Shown piece by piece: positions 18,045 through 28,017 of a stretch of 64,000 nucleotides of DNA. Location: positions 62,001 through 126,000 of the forward strand of contig CAWBWU010000005.1 of the NCBI GenBank assembly GCA_963792655.1, given 5' to 3'. Source of the DNA: DOZZ01 sp963792655 (GTDB taxonomy: Bacteria > Acidobacteriota > Terriglobia > Bryobacterales > Bryobacteraceae). Each line of letters begins with the position of its first letter. Position 1 is the stretch's first letter. The position numbers and the translations under genes were made by a program. The notes below the pieces were generated by a model, which saw only the letters and a list, made by a program, of their open reading frames with translations, had not been told where the DNA came from and made no database searches.

Positions 18045-19502
18045 TCAGGCGATGATGTCGTGAACTACCTTACCCGCGACATCCGTGAGACGGAAATCTC
18101 TTCCGCTAAACCGGTAAGTCAACTTAGTGTGATCGATTCCCATCAGGTGAAGGATAGTCGCATGTAAGTCGTGTACGTGGACGGGCTTCTCAACTGCCTT
18201 GAAGCCAAACTCATCCGTGGCGCCGTAAGTCATGCCGCCTTTCACTCCCCCGCCCGCCAGCCACATCGTAAACCCGAATGGATTGTGATCGCGTCCGTTT
18301 TGAACGCGCCCATCGGCATTGCCTCCTCCGACTTCCATAACCGGAGTGCGCCCAAACTCCGAGCCACAAACCACCAGAGTATCTTTGAACAGCCCGCGCG
18401 CTTTCAAATCTTTGATTACTGCGGCAAACGGCTGGTCAGAGTCTTTCGCGTTTTTGCGGTGGGCCTGGATATCCACGTGTGCATCCCACGGGTCGCCCTT
18501 CGCGTAGTACACCTGCACCATCCGTACTCCACGTTCCGCCAGGCGAACTGCCATCAGACAGCCGCGCGCGGTACTGCCGGGACCATACATCTTGAGCACA
18601 GCAGGCTTTTCTTTGCGAATGTCAAAAACGTCGGGCGCCTCGGTCTGCATGCGGTAAGCCACTTCCATCGACTTGATAGTGGACTCGACCTGTGGGTCCT
18701 GCTCCTGCTGGAGCTTAGTCAGTTTCTCCATCAGGTCCATCTCGCGGCGCTGCTCTGAAAGTGTAAACTTCTCGTTGTTGATGAACTGGACGAGCTTCTT
18801 GGGATCGAACTTCTCGTCAATCAGCTTGTCTTCAGTCTGCTTCTCAACGATCTTGTCGCCGATAAAGCTACCTTGGTTGATCGCGGGCAGGAACGCCGAG
18901 TCCCACAAGGGCGGTCCTACGGTCGTAGGGATGTCGGGACACAGGACGACGAACCCGGGCAGATTCTTATTTTCAGTCCCCAGCCCATAAGTAAGCCACG
19001 AGCCGAGCGCCGGACGACCCGCCTGGCTGAAGCCCGTGTTCATCATGAGCATCGAAGGCTCGTGATTCGGGATATCGGTGTACATGGAGCGAATGAAGCA
19101 GATGTCGTCAGACATCTCGCCAACATTCGGGAACAGCTCACTCACTTCCATCCCGCACTGGCCGTACTTTTTAAACGCAAACGGCGATTGCAGGAGAGCC
19201 CCGGTGCGGCGCTCTGTTTTGATAATCCCGCCAGGCAGCGGCTGACCGTTGTATTTCTCGAGAGCCGGTTTGTGGTCAAAGCTATCTACCTGCGAAAGCC
19301 CGCCGTTCATGAACAAGAAAATCACGCGCTTAGCTTTGGGCTCGTGATCGAGCTTACGCCCTTCGCTTTCACCGTTGATAACTCCGGCCGTGGCGAGCGA
19401 TTGACTTACCATTCCGGCGAAGGCCATCATGCCGAAGCCGCCGCCCATCCGGCAGAGCGCTTCCCGCCTGGTTACTGGTTGTGATCCCTTATGTATTCCC
19501 AT
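18045..19502 (-). CDS. DUF1501 domain protein with Tat signal
   Basis: This 485-residue protein has an N-terminal twin-arginine signal (VTRREALCRMGGGFGMMAFAG) and the alkaline-phosphatase-like fold of DUF1501 (sulfatase-related): VIFLFMNGGLSQVDSFDHKP, DVCGSEFGRTPVMEVG-like region (read here as LVVCGSEFGRTPVMEVGG) and GRDHNPFGFTMWLAGGGVKGG. The family is widespread in Planctomycetes, Verrucomicrobia and Acidobacteria and is nearly always paired with a DUF1553 cytochrome-like protein, as here (13 bp gap, same strand). A role in export-linked sulfated or other polysaccharide turnover is proposed for the pair, but the reaction is not established. Confidence 0.9.
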   Translation of the reverse strand: MGIHKGSQPVTRREALCRMGGGFGMMAFAGMVSQSLATAGVINGESEGRKLDHEPKAKRVIFLFMNGGLSQVDSFDHKPALEKYNGQPLPGGIIKTERRTGALLQSPFAFKKYGQCGMEVSELFPNVGEMSDDICFIRSMYTDIPNHEPSMLMMNTGFSQAGRPALGSWLTYGLGTENKNLPGFVVLCPDIPTTVGPPLWDSAFLPAINQGSFIGDKIVEKQTEDKLIDEKFDPKKLVQFINNEKFTLSEQRREMDLMEKLTKLQQEQDPQVESTIKSMEVAYRMQTEAPDVFDIRKEKPAVLKMYGPGSTARGCLMAVRLAERGVRMVQVYYAKGDPWDAHVDIQAHRKNAKDSDQPFAAVIKDLKARGLFKDTLVVCGSEFGRTPVMEVGGGNADGRVQNGRDHNPFGFTMWLAGGGVKGGMTYGATDEFGFKAVEKPVHVHDLHATILHLMGIDHTKLTYRFSGRDFRLTDVAGKVVHDIIA

Positions 19503-19515
19503 TTGTCTTGCGCCC

Positions 19516-22500
19516 TTAATTGATAAACGTAAATTCCGGAGAACTCATTAAGATCTTCGCGTAACGGCCAAAAATTGTAACCGGCGACATCGGCTTTGCT
19601 TCGCCCTTCTCACGCGAGCCCCCGTTCATGCCCGCCATCATTCCCTGACCCGGCTTCATCTCTTCTACCTTGGTATCGTCCTTGTCGCCCGCAGAAGCGG
19701 TCTCTGTCTCAGCGGTAGCTTCTGCTGCGGGCGGTGCTTCGACTTTGGCGACGACTGGCGCCGGATGTCCGCCGTCCACCTTGCCCGGAAGAGCTGCGCC
19801 TTTAGCAGGGTCTGGAACAGGCGCGGCTTTGGCCTTCAGCAGCGCGGCGTCCTTCTTTTCGCGATCTTCCTTTTCCTTCGCGGCTTTGGCGACCTTGCGC
19901 TCCTCGTATTCCTTCATCGGTTCGGCACGGAGATACTCGAGTGCGAGCTTCATCTCATCTGCGTTGGGTTCGCGGCCGAACAGGATCTTATAAGTCTTTG
20001 TAACGCGCGCCGTGTTATCCGGCGCATCCGACACCCGCTTGGCCAGCAGTTCGCCTTGCTCCTGAACAAAATCGCTATTCATGAAGAACAGGCGCTGTAG
20101 CGGAACATTCGTCGCAAACCGTTTCTCAGCGGAACTGGCGGGACTCGGGAAGTCGAACAGCGATAAGTAGTCGTCCAGATGGTAGCGGCTTACCTTGCCG
20201 TAGAGTGTCCGGCGTTTGAAGCTGGGCTTCAAGTCATCCGACGGCCCGTAGAGTTTCGGGTCCAGGCTACCTGACACCTGCAGGAGCGAATCACGGATCT
20301 GTTCAGCATCCATACGGCGTTTGTTGAAGCGCCAATACAACCGGTTAGCAGAATCTTTCGCGAAGTTCTCAGGATGGTCTTCACTGCTGAGTTGATAAGT
20401 CGCGCTCAACATGATGGCGCGGTGCAGCTTCTTAGTCGACATGCCCTCGTCTACGAACTGCTTGGCGAGATACTCCAATAACCCCGGATTACTCGGCCGC
20501 TCACCCGCAACGCCGAAGTTGCTGGGCGTATCCACCAGCCCCGTTCCGAAGTGCCCTTTCCAGATCCGGTTCACGTAAACACGCATCGCGATCGGCTGGC
20601 GCACAATGTCGTTCGCCAATTCCATGCGGCCGCTGCCGTGTGTGAACGCCTCCGGCTTACCGTCCGTCAGAATCGATAAGAAGTGGCGCTTCTCGATGTC
20701 GCCCAGATTATACGGGCTGCCGCGCTTGCTGACCGCAAGGTCTACCGGCTGCTCCGCATCTTCCACACCATGGACAAATGGATACTTTGCCGGCAGCGCT
20801 TTTCGCGTCTTCTCAATGTCTGCTCGAAGTACATCCAGATACGCCCGCTTCTCCGGGCTTAACTGCCGCTCCAGACTCCAACCGCGAAAACTGAGTAGTC
20901 CTGAACGGCGCGAGCGGAAATCCATATTCATTTCGTCTTCGCCCGTCAAATCGCGCTGAAACACGTCGGTCCAGAGATTCATGCGCTCTACAGCAAGCGT
21001 CTTCAATTCCAGCGCACAACCCGGACAGAAGTCCTCGTTTGTCACAAAGTCGCTTGGTTTGTTGTTGCGTTCTTTCGGTTTGTTCGAAGCGGGCAGCGAT
21101 TTGGCGACAATCACCTCGTTGATGTCCTTCATCTCGCGCTTCTCAAACATCACTTCGACAACCGTCGCTTGAAATTCGTCCGCCAGCTTCTGTGCTTCCT
21201 TCGCCGTGCCTCCGCGCTGGATCATCGCCTGCCACTTGGTCAAATAGGGATAAAACTTTGGTGGCTTGGCAAGAAAGTGGGTGTAGCGTTCGAGCAATTC
21301 GTAGTCGAGCTTTTCGTTCTCGACGACAGTATTGATGGGTTCCTTTGGTTCACCCATGACGCGCCATGCCGCTTGCATGTACTTGGAGACCTGAAGCGCC
21401 AGCGTTTCAGCTAACTGAGCGCTTTCATTTTGCTGTATCTCACCCAGCAGTTTTTCTTTGCTTTTGACGCGCTTTTCCAACGTGTCGTACTCCGCTACTT
21501 TGCTCTTGGGCATCTGCGGGTACTCGTGATAAAGCGTGCTGGCAAATACCCCGGCAAGAGAGTAGTAATCTTTGGTAGGAATCGGATCGTACTTATGATC
21601 GTGGCAGCGGGCACATGCCACCGTGAGTCCCAAAAAGCCTCGTGTAACCGCGTCGACACGGTCGTGCCGCTCGTCCGCGTGAGTAACCTCTACTGCGCCG
21701 TTGTCGTAATACCACGGGCCCTGCCCAAGGAACCCGAGTGCCGGTAGCATGCGCACGCGATCTTTGGGATCCAACTGGTCGGCCGCCAACTGCGCTTTGA
21801 CGAACTGATCGTACGGCATGTCGGCATTGAACGCCTTCACCGTCCAGTCGCGATAGAGATACGCGTTGGGATAAGGGTTGTAACCGCGACCCATGGGATC
21901 CAGACTGCGGTAATCATCTTCTCCATAGCGAGCGACATCCAGCCATAGCCGGCCCCAGCGCTCTCCGTAATGGGGAGACTCGAGTAAGCGATCCACCACC
22001 TTTGCAAACGCGTCGGGCGACTTATCGTTCTCGAACGCCTCGATCTCTTCGGTCGTTGGCGGTAGCCCGGTTAAGTCCAGCGTTGCGCGGCGAATCAAGT
22101 TCCGCTTACTCGCCGCACGCACCGGCTTCATGTTCTCTTTTTCAAGTCGCGCAAGAATAAACCGGTCGATATCTGAATGGGCCCACTGCGTCTCTTTGAC
22201 CGGCGGGACCGTCACGGCTTTTAACGGTTGAAAGGACCAGAAGGCACGCTGTTCCGGCGTGATCGTATAAGCACTGGAGTTGGTCGAAACTACAGGCGCG
22301 GTCGCGCCCCACGTTCCGCCTGCTTTTACCCACTCGGTCAGGTCGTCAATCTGTTCCTTCTGAAGCTTTCCGCCTTTCGGCATCTTCAGCTCGCCCGTTT
22401 GTAAAATAGCTTGAATAAGTAAGCTCTTGGCGGAGTCGCCAGGCACCAGCGCAGGCCCCGTAGCGCCGCCCTTCAACATCGCCTCCCTGGAATCCAGGCG

Positions 22501-22665
22501 CAATCCGCCAAGCTGCGAATTGGTATGGCAAGGGTAACAATTGGTGGCTAAGACAGGCCGGATGCGCGACTCGAAGAATTCAGGAGTGCCTGCCGGTTGC
22601 GTTGCCGCCGTCAGCAGCGCGGTAAGAGCAAAAGGGGAGAGAATCAGGGCCGGACCGAAACGCAT
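19516..22665 (-). CDS. PSD1-type protein: planctomycete cytochrome C domain with DUF1549/DUF1553
   Basis: This 1049-residue protein has a signal peptide and a single CYPCH heme site near residue 43 within a planctomycete-type cytochrome domain (RIRPVLATNCYPCHTNS). DUF1549 follows (FILARLEKENMKPV, LTGLPPTTEEIEAFEND, YGERWGRLWLDVARYGE), and then DUF1553 (RVYVNRIWKGHFGTGLVDTPSNFG, ATYQLSS, RRMDAEQIRDSLL). A second cluster, CARCHDHKYDPI, could carry another heme. A long Lys/Glu/Ala-rich insert (about 940-1010) is low complexity. The ATG at 22665 has GAGGT upstream. It is the upstream partner of DUF1501 in a two-gene operon. Confidence 0.9.
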   Translation of the reverse strand: MRFGPALILSPFALTALLTAATQPAGTPEFFESRIRPVLATNCYPCHTNSQLGGLRLDSREAMLKGGATGPALVPGDSAKSLLIQAILQTGELKMPKGGKLQKEQIDDLTEWVKAGGTWGATAPVVSTNSSAYTITPEQRAFWSFQPLKAVTVPPVKETQWAHSDIDRFILARLEKENMKPVRAASKRNLIRRATLDLTGLPPTTEEIEAFENDKSPDAFAKVVDRLLESPHYGERWGRLWLDVARYGEDDYRSLDPMGRGYNPYPNAYLYRDWTVKAFNADMPYDQFVKAQLAADQLDPKDRVRMLPALGFLGQGPWYYDNGAVEVTHADERHDRVDAVTRGFLGLTVACARCHDHKYDPIPTKDYYSLAGVFASTLYHEYPQMPKSKVAEYDTLEKRVKSKEKLLGEIQQNESAQLAETLALQVSKYMQAAWRVMGEPKEPINTVVENEKLDYELLERYTHFLAKPPKFYPYLTKWQAMIQRGGTAKEAQKLADEFQATVVEVMFEKREMKDINEVIVAKSLPASNKPKERNNKPSDFVTNEDFCPGCALELKTLAVERMNLWTDVFQRDLTGEDEMNMDFRSRRSGLLSFRGWSLERQLSPEKRAYLDVLRADIEKTRKALPAKYPFVHGVEDAEQPVDLAVSKRGSPYNLGDIEKRHFLSILTDGKPEAFTHGSGRMELANDIVRQPIAMRVYVNRIWKGHFGTGLVDTPSNFGVAGERPSNPGLLEYLAKQFVDEGMSTKKLHRAIMLSATYQLSSEDHPENFAKDSANRLYWRFNKRRMDAEQIRDSLLQVSGSLDPKLYGPSDDLKPSFKRRTLYGKVSRYHLDDYLSLFDFPSPASSAEKRFATNVPLQRLFFMNSDFVQEQGELLAKRVSDAPDNTARVTKTYKILFGREPNADEMKLALEYLRAEPMKEYEERKVAKAAKEKEDREKKDAALLKAKAAPVPDPAKGAALPGKVDGGHPAPVVAKVEAPPAAEATAETETASAGDKDDTKVEEMKPGQGMMAGMNGGSREKGEAKPMSPVTIFGRYAKILMSSPEFTFIN

Positions 22666-22771
22666 AACTACCTCATTCAGGATAGAGTTCCCTGCACAGG
22701 GCAAACGGCTGCCAGGTACAGTTCTACCAACGAGGTAGCGCTCGCCACGAATCACCGGGTGGAGACATAAA

Positions 22772-22801
22772 AGCGTATCATGCGCTCCGCTAAGTGGTCA
22801 A
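22772..22801 (-). promoter_or_regulatory. Candidate sigma-70 promoter for the DUF1553-DUF1501 operon
   Basis: On the minus strand TTGACC (22801-22796) and TACGCT (22777-22772) are separated by 18 bp, about 105 bp upstream of the DUF1553 start codon. This is a motif match only. Confidence 0.35.
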
Positions 22802-22897
22802 TTCACGCTACTCTGAAAGCCTCCCTGCCCGGTCGCTGGAACGCCGTTCGCCGTGTTCGTGAACGCATCACAAATTCACAATTACGAAAGGCCATTC

Positions 22898-23929
22898 ATG
22901 AAATTCAGAAGCGCGGCCGGTATCTTCTGCGCCGCCGCATCGATCGCCACCCCGCAGACGCCGCCAGTCAGCACGCCCGCAGCGCCCGCGGCGAAACCAG
23001 CGCGTCCGGTGCCCGCCCCGAAGCCCGGTGTGAAGGGCGTTCAGATTCCGATTACCGAGCTCAAACCGGAGGCGATCTTCCCTGTTCCCGGCTCACCGGA
23101 CTGGATCGTGGTCGGCGAGTCCGTGTGGATCTCGAACAAGCCAAAAAACAGCGTGCATCGACTTGACCCGAAAATCAACAAAGCCGCTGAGGTGGTTACC
23201 GTGGGTTCCAAGCCTTGTTCCGGTCTGGCGATCGGATTTGGCAGTCTGTGGGTTCCGAACTGCGGCGACCACACCATTTCCCGAGTCGATCTGAAGACGT
23301 ACAAGGTGACCGCTACCTTCCCTTCCGGCATCGGCGAGTCCGAAGGTTACATCGCCACAGGGGAAGGCAGCGTCTGGTTGATGACGGATAAGAATGGCAC
23401 GCTGGCGCGCATCGATCCAGACACCAATCTACCCGTCGCAGAGATTTCTCTGCCGCCGCAATCTTTCTGCCCGATCTTCGCCGAAGGTTCGATATGGGTT
23501 ACCAGCACCGGTGGGAACTCTCTGAGCCGTGTTGACCCACATACAAACCTGGTCACCGAAACGATTCCGGTGGGCAAGTCGCCTCGCTTCCTGACCGCGG
23601 GCGAGGGAGCCATCTGGACGCTGAATCAGGCTGATGGCAGCGTGACCCGAGTAGATCCCAAAACCAACAAGGTAGTTGCGACGATCGAGGTGGGTGTGCC
23701 GGGCGAAGGCGGCGATATTGCTGCCGGTGAAGGTTCGGTGTGGGTGACTTCTTTTGGGTTCCCATTGTCCCGCATCGATCCCGCTACGAATAAAGTAGTT
23801 CAACAGTTCACCGGTGAGGGTGGCGATGCACTTCGCGTCGGGCTCGGGTCCTTGTGGCTCTCGAACTTAGCCAAAGGTACCGTGTGGCGCATCGACCCCA
23901 AACGCGTCGAAGCAACGGTGGCTCCTTAA
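22898..23929 (+). CDS. Secreted beta-propeller (Vgb/YVTN-like) protein
   Basis: This 343-residue protein has a short export signal (MKFRSAAGIFCAAASIATPQ), a Pro/Ala-rich linker (about 20-50) and six or seven repeats of about 43 residues. The repeat unit is G-x-GS-hydrophobic-W-V, then S/TRVDP-x-TNKVV (for example GEGSVWLMTDKNGTLARIDP and GEGAIWTLNQADGSVTRVDP). This is the Vgb (streptogramin lyase-like)/YVTN beta-propeller pattern. Such propellers bind ligands or proteins; the target here is unknown and lyase catalytic residues were not identified. The ATG at 22898 is chosen because the signal peptide begins there. It is followed by a bidirectional terminator. Confidence 0.8.
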   Translation: MKFRSAAGIFCAAASIATPQTPPVSTPAAPAAKPARPVPAPKPGVKGVQIPITELKPEAIFPVPGSPDWIVVGESVWISNKPKNSVHRLDPKINKAAEVVTVGSKPCSGLAIGFGSLWVPNCGDHTISRVDLKTYKVTATFPSGIGESEGYIATGEGSVWLMTDKNGTLARIDPDTNLPVAEISLPPQSFCPIFAEGSIWVTSTGGNSLSRVDPHTNLVTETIPVGKSPRFLTAGEGAIWTLNQADGSVTRVDPKTNKVVATIEVGVPGEGGDIAAGEGSVWVTSFGFPLSRIDPATNKVVQQFTGEGGDALRVGLGSLWLSNLAKGTVWRIDPKRVEATVAP

Positions 23930-23948
23930 TCTCAAATCGAAACACAGC

Positions 23949-23982
23949 AAAAAGGGCGGTCCATTTCGGACCGCCCACTTTT
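23949..23982. terminator. Bidirectional rho-independent terminator
   Basis: A 9-bp perfect stem (GGGCGGTCC with GGACCGCCC, 23954-23976) and 5-base loop is flanked by AAAAA on the left and ACTTTT on the right. It can terminate both the rightward propeller gene and the leftward receptor gene that converge here. Confidence 0.85.
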
Positions 23983-24001
23983 CCTGCCTAACTACTCTCC
24001 C

Positions 24002-27000
24002 TCAGAACTCATATCGCAAGCTTAGCTGGACGACTCTCGCCGCCTGCGCGGCCGAGAACTCTCCAAACTTCGCCGGAGAAGACAAGTTCAGACTTGGTGA
24101 GTAGAAGTTTACGTTGTTCAAAGCGTTGAATGCTTCCGCACGGAACTGCACCCGGTGGCCTTCCCACGGTAGCGGGAACGTCTTACCCAGGGTCATATCG
24201 AAGTTAGTCGTGCCCGGTCCACGGATAATGGCTCGGGTTCCGGTCTGGCCCGGGTACGCTTCGATAAAGTTACTCGCCGCATTCGTGTTCCCAAACAAGC
24301 TGGGCAACCCGTTCTGGTCGAAGCCAATCGAAGTGGTCGGGCTAGTGCCGGGCTTCGGAATGGCCAGTGCGCTGATCTCGTAATTCACCGGGTAGACGCC
24401 GCCGACGCCAATCGTAGTCGGCAGTCCCGAACGGTAGCGTCCCAGCACAGAAAGCTGCCAGCCGCCAATGATCTGATTCATCCACCCCGGCGCATTGTTG
24501 AAGAACATCGCGCCGTGGCCAAACGGCAGGCCCAGCAGGATATCCGTGGTGATCGTATGCCGCGCGTCAAAGTCCGATGATCCGCGGAACGCACTCGGGT
24601 TGAAGGCATCCTGCAGCACCGCACCGCGATCGCCTGCGCCCGACTCGACGCCAGATGAGTTATCGATCGAGTGCCCCAGCGTGTAGTTGAAGTCGAAGCC
24701 GATCCCATGCGAGAGCGGTCTCCGGATTGTCAGGGTAGCCGCGTGGTACGTCGAATAGCCCAAGTTCGTCCAGGTCGGCAATCCTGCGCTTTGCAGCGGG
24801 TAGAACGTGTTGCAACCCGTCTTGGTGATGCAGTTCGGGAATCCATCGTTCGTCCGGTCACGATCTACTTGATTCAGGGCATCCAGATCGCTTCCTGCGT
24901 TCTGGTTGTAGACGACGTCGAAGTAATTCGCCGCAGCGTTACCAGGGAAGTACAGGTTCGCCAGCCCGGGAAACTGGTTCGCGAAGAAGGCGACGTTCGG
25001 TACCAGGTTCGGGTTAGCCGCAACCATCGCGGGCGTGATTCCTTTGTCGTACAGCGAGCGAAGAATGCCCGCTGCTTGCGTAAAGGTCTGCCCGCTCCCC
25101 TGATCTTTGAAGTTAGTCAACGGCTGATTGAAGTCTGCTTCGATCAGGTTCTTGCGCGAAAGCCGTCCGGCATACCCAATTTCCATCGTGATCTTGCCGG
25201 GCAATTCTTTCGCGTAGTTGAGATTCAGCACAAACGAGTAAGGAGCCACCAGATTCGACGAGATACCTACCCCTTCGTCGAAGCCGCCCGTAATGGTCGG
25301 CGGAGTGTACGGAAACCCTCCTGCGGGAGCCGCCGGCAGCGCGGGCAGCGATGCGACACCGCTATAACGCGCTGAACTTGTAAAGTTAGTGTTGCTCGGC
25401 TGCGTGACGCTGTTGGCCAGCCCCGGTGAACCGGTCTGATCAAAAGCCACTATCAAGTCACTACCATAGCGGTCGTACACCATAGCGGCCCCGCCGCGAA
25501 TCACACTCCCCTTACCCAGCAGAGTACTCAACCACCCGCCTGACTTTTCCGGGCTATAAGCGAACGCGAGCCGCGGTCCAAAGTTATTGGTATCGCGGTG
25601 GTACCAACCAGGCTTGCCGTTCGCCGCGCCGGCCAGCACATACGTCAACGCAGCATCGGGAATCGAGTACGCGGGCAGCCCTGCATTTCCCGCCGCCACT
25701 CTCTCAGCGAAGTACTTCTCCAGCGGTGCAGTGGTCGTCACTTCAGTTCCCGTCGTCTCGTACGGTACGGAGAAGTTGCTGTACCGCAGCCCGGCAGTGA
25801 TGGTCAGATCGCGCCTTACCCGCCAGCTATCCTGCACGTATCCTTCGTACTCGTTGGTTTTGAAGTTGCGCAGCGAAGGAGCGCCTACCGCGATCGCATG
25901 GCCTGTCTTGTCCAACTGGTAAGTGTTGTTGTACTGGTTGATGAGGCCCAGAATGTCGCCCAGCCCTCCCTGTACGTCCGTCGTATCGGCCAGCTTCAGA
26001 GTCGGATCGCCCGACCGTTGCCGGATGAAGTTCGTTACCAGCGCCGTCGCGTCACCGCCCAGTCCCTGCAGCGTATTGCGCGAGAAGCTATAGGATGCGA
26101 ACGAGTTGGCGTAAGTTGACTTGTGATTCGTGATGAACCGGAAATTCACACCAGTGCTGATGGTGTGCTTGCCCTTAATCCACGTGAGGTCGTCCGCGAA
26201 ATTATGCGTGGGGATTTGGGTCAGCGACGGCCGTATTGTGTAATTAACAGGCGATGTAATCGACTGAAACCCGATCGCCGTGCCCAGAGTACCCGACTCC
26301 GCCACACTATACCGCGTCAATCCATAACTGGCCACGTTGATTAACGTTGGCTTAATTACATACGTGTAGCTTGCCGAAATGCCGCGGCTGTTATTCAAGA
26401 GCTGTGAGACCGGTGAACCGCCCGGGAAAACCCCGACCGTGCTCGTCTGAGCGTCTCCCGCCAGCGTTCCCCTCACCGCCACGGTGTGCTTACGCGCTTT
26501 GTCGATATTGAAGTCCGACTTCGCCACGTAAGCGGAATCGTCTTGCGAGAACGGCGCATTGAAGCGCAATCCGGTGAAGTTCAAGCCCTTATCCGCGCCG
26601 ATCGTAGGATCGTTCCCTGCCGGCAGCGCCGCGAAATATGCCTTCATTGCCGGGTTGAAGCCAAGATGAAGTGGGTCGATCTGCGCGATCTCAGCCGGCG
26701 AAAGCGTCTGCACCTGGCCATTGGTCAGCTTGAACGTTAAGATGCCTTGCCGTAAATTGTCACTGGGCAACGTGCGCGTGACCGTCTGTCCACTCGCATC
26801 GATCCGGCGTTCCCAATTTCCAAACAGGAAGATGCGGTTCTTGATGATCGGGCCACCCATCGACGCGCCGAACTGGTTACGCACCAGCGGTTGGCGTGCA
26901 ATGCGCGCACGATTGCTGAACCAGTTATTGGCCGTAAGGTCTGTGTTCCTGTTGTACTCATAAAATGACCCGTGCAGGCTATTGGTGCCGCTCTTGGTCA

Positions 27001-27742
27001 CTAAGCTCACCTGCCCGCCCGAAGACCGGCCCTGGTTGGCGCCAAAGCCCGCCACAGTAACCCGGAACTCTTCGACTGAGTCAAGCGGTACCGGCAGCGC
27101 CGCATTGAAGCCTGATACGGTGCTACTGACCGATGTATCTCCCGCGCCGACCGCGCCATTCGAGTTAGGCCCAGCGGCAACCCCGGAGTCCTGATTCTGA
27201 TTGACGTCCACACCGTCGAGCGTGATGTTGTTCTGATCGCGCCGTCCGCCCAGCACTTCGCCCGTCGCAGTTACGCCGGGTTGAATACTTAGCAGTTCCA
27301 CCACGTTGCGTGTCTGCAGCGGCAACTGTCTTACCTGCTGTTGTTGGAACGCGTTACCTACCGTCGCGTCAACGGTATTGATTTGCTCTGCATCCGCCTC
27401 GACGCTGACTGTCTCGGTTGTATTTCCTACCTTCAAGGTGAAGTCGAGAGTAGCCGGTACATTTACTTCTAGTAGTAGTTCACTTTTCGAGTAAACGCTG
27501 AACCCCGGCTTCTGCACCACAACCGTATAAGTGCCGGGTGGTATCTGTGCAAACTCGTAACTCCCGGTCTTTCCGGATAAGACTCTTCGTTCGCCGCCGC
27601 TGGCGGACCCCGAGAGCGTCACCGCTGCATCCGCCACCGCGGATCCTTGCGGGTCAGTGATGGTTCCACGTAAAGACGTACTGGCCTGTCCCCAAAGCAT
27701 AGACACGGATGCCAACAGGAGGACGGCACCTTTTTTTAACAT
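24002..27742 (-). CDS. TonB-dependent-receptor-like outer-membrane protein with carboxypeptidase-regulatory-like domain (Oar-like)
   Basis: This 1246-residue protein has a signal peptide (MLKKGAVLLLASVSMLWGQ), a carboxypeptidase-regulatory-like domain (about 22-110, LRGTITDPQGSAVADAAVTLSG), a plug-like region (about 130-260) and a long barrel ending in YEF. LPLQTRNVVELLSIQPGV and GRRDQNNITLDGVDVNQ are typical of the very large Oar-type receptor family that is greatly expanded in Acidobacteria. The substrate is unknown. The ATG at 27742 has an AAGGGG site about 8 bp upstream; the frame extends 88 codons further upstream but without signal-like sequence. It is monocistronic, ended by the bidirectional terminator. 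Confidence 0.85.
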   Translation of the reverse strand: MLKKGAVLLLASVSMLWGQASTSLRGTITDPQGSAVADAAVTLSGSASGGERRVLSGKTGSYEFAQIPPGTYTVVVQKPGFSVYSKSELLLEVNVPATLDFTLKVGNTTETVSVEADAEQINTVDATVGNAFQQQQVRQLPLQTRNVVELLSIQPGVTATGEVLGGRRDQNNITLDGVDVNQNQDSGVAAGPNSNGAVGAGDTSVSSTVSGFNAALPVPLDSVEEFRVTVAGFGANQGRSSGGQVSLVTKSGTNSLHGSFYEYNRNTDLTANNWFSNRARIARQPLVRNQFGASMGGPIIKNRIFLFGNWERRIDASGQTVTRTLPSDNLRQGILTFKLTNGQVQTLSPAEIAQIDPLHLGFNPAMKAYFAALPAGNDPTIGADKGLNFTGLRFNAPFSQDDSAYVAKSDFNIDKARKHTVAVRGTLAGDAQTSTVGVFPGGSPVSQLLNNSRGISASYTYVIKPTLINVASYGLTRYSVAESGTLGTAIGFQSITSPVNYTIRPSLTQIPTHNFADDLTWIKGKHTISTGVNFRFITNHKSTYANSFASYSFSRNTLQGLGGDATALVTNFIRQRSGDPTLKLADTTDVQGGLGDILGLINQYNNTYQLDKTGHAIAVGAPSLRNFKTNEYEGYVQDSWRVRRDLTITAGLRYSNFSVPYETTGTEVTTTAPLEKYFAERVAAGNAGLPAYSIPDAALTYVLAGAANGKPGWYHRDTNNFGPRLAFAYSPEKSGGWLSTLLGKGSVIRGGAAMVYDRYGSDLIVAFDQTGSPGLANSVTQPSNTNFTSSARYSGVASLPALPAAPAGGFPYTPPTITGGFDEGVGISSNLVAPYSFVLNLNYAKELPGKITMEIGYAGRLSRKNLIEADFNQPLTNFKDQGSGQTFTQAAGILRSLYDKGITPAMVAANPNLVPNVAFFANQFPGLANLYFPGNAAANYFDVVYNQNAGSDLDALNQVDRDRTNDGFPNCITKTGCNTFYPLQSAGLPTWTNLGYSTYHAATLTIRRPLSHGIGFDFNYTLGHSIDNSSGVESGAGDRGAVLQDAFNPSAFRGSSDFDARHTITTDILLGLPFGHGAMFFNNAPGWMNQIIGGWQLSVLGRYRSGLPTTIGVGGVYPVNYEISALAIPKPGTSPTTSIGFDQNGLPSLFGNTNAASNFIEAYPGQTGTRAIIRGPGTTNFDMTLGKTFPLPWEGHRVQFRAEAFNALNNVNFYSPSLNLSSPAKFGEFSAAQAARVVQLSLRYEF

Positions 27743-27844
27743 TCGCAAACCCCTTTTGATTTGATTGAAACTGTTGGGTTCTGCGCGGACAAGGCTACAG
27801 ATTGGGTCTTCTGGGAAGGCTCTGCGTAGAGCGGGTTTCCGCCA

Positions 27845-27850
27845 AGTATA
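27845..27850 (-). promoter_or_regulatory. Candidate -10 element for the large receptor gene
   Basis: TATACT on the minus strand lies about 103 bp upstream of the receptor start codon, with a weak TTGCTG 19 bp further upstream. A GCGCGC hairpin (27851-27870) sits in the spacer. This is a motif match only. Confidence 0.35.
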
Positions 27851-27916
27851 GCGCGCCGCTTTGAGCGCGCAGCAACAAATCATTTGATTTCCCGGATAGG
27901 CGTTGGCATCATAAGA

Positions 27917-27930
27917 GTTCGGTTCCGAAC
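27917..27930. promoter_or_regulatory. Palindrome upstream of the guanidine operon (possible operator)
   Basis: GTTCGG-TT-CCGAAC is a perfect 6-bp inverted repeat with 2-bp centre, 87 bp before the first guanidine gene. A second inverted repeat, CATCAC and GTGATG, lies at about 27947-27966. Either could bind a regulator or form a leader hairpin. The rest of the 275-bp intergenic region shows no recognised guanidine riboswitch. Confidence 0.35.
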
Positions 27931-28017
27931 CCGGCTCGCGCACCCCCATCACCCTGCCTGTGATGTGCGCCGTTCTGCCTGGAACTGCTCTTACTTCCTT
28001 CTTCATCAGGTGAAATT

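Noticed and set aside
27743..28006. An 88-codon N-terminal extension of the large receptor
   Set aside because: A signal peptide with a good ribosome site begins at 27742 and the extension covers the divergent promoter region.
27743..28017. Possible guanidine-I (ykkC) or other guanidine riboswitch before the guanidine operon
   Set aside because: I looked for the conserved guanidine-I segments (for example CTGGTCCGAGAG) and the ACGR-loop hairpins of guanidine-II on both strands and did not find them. A covariance-model search would settle this.
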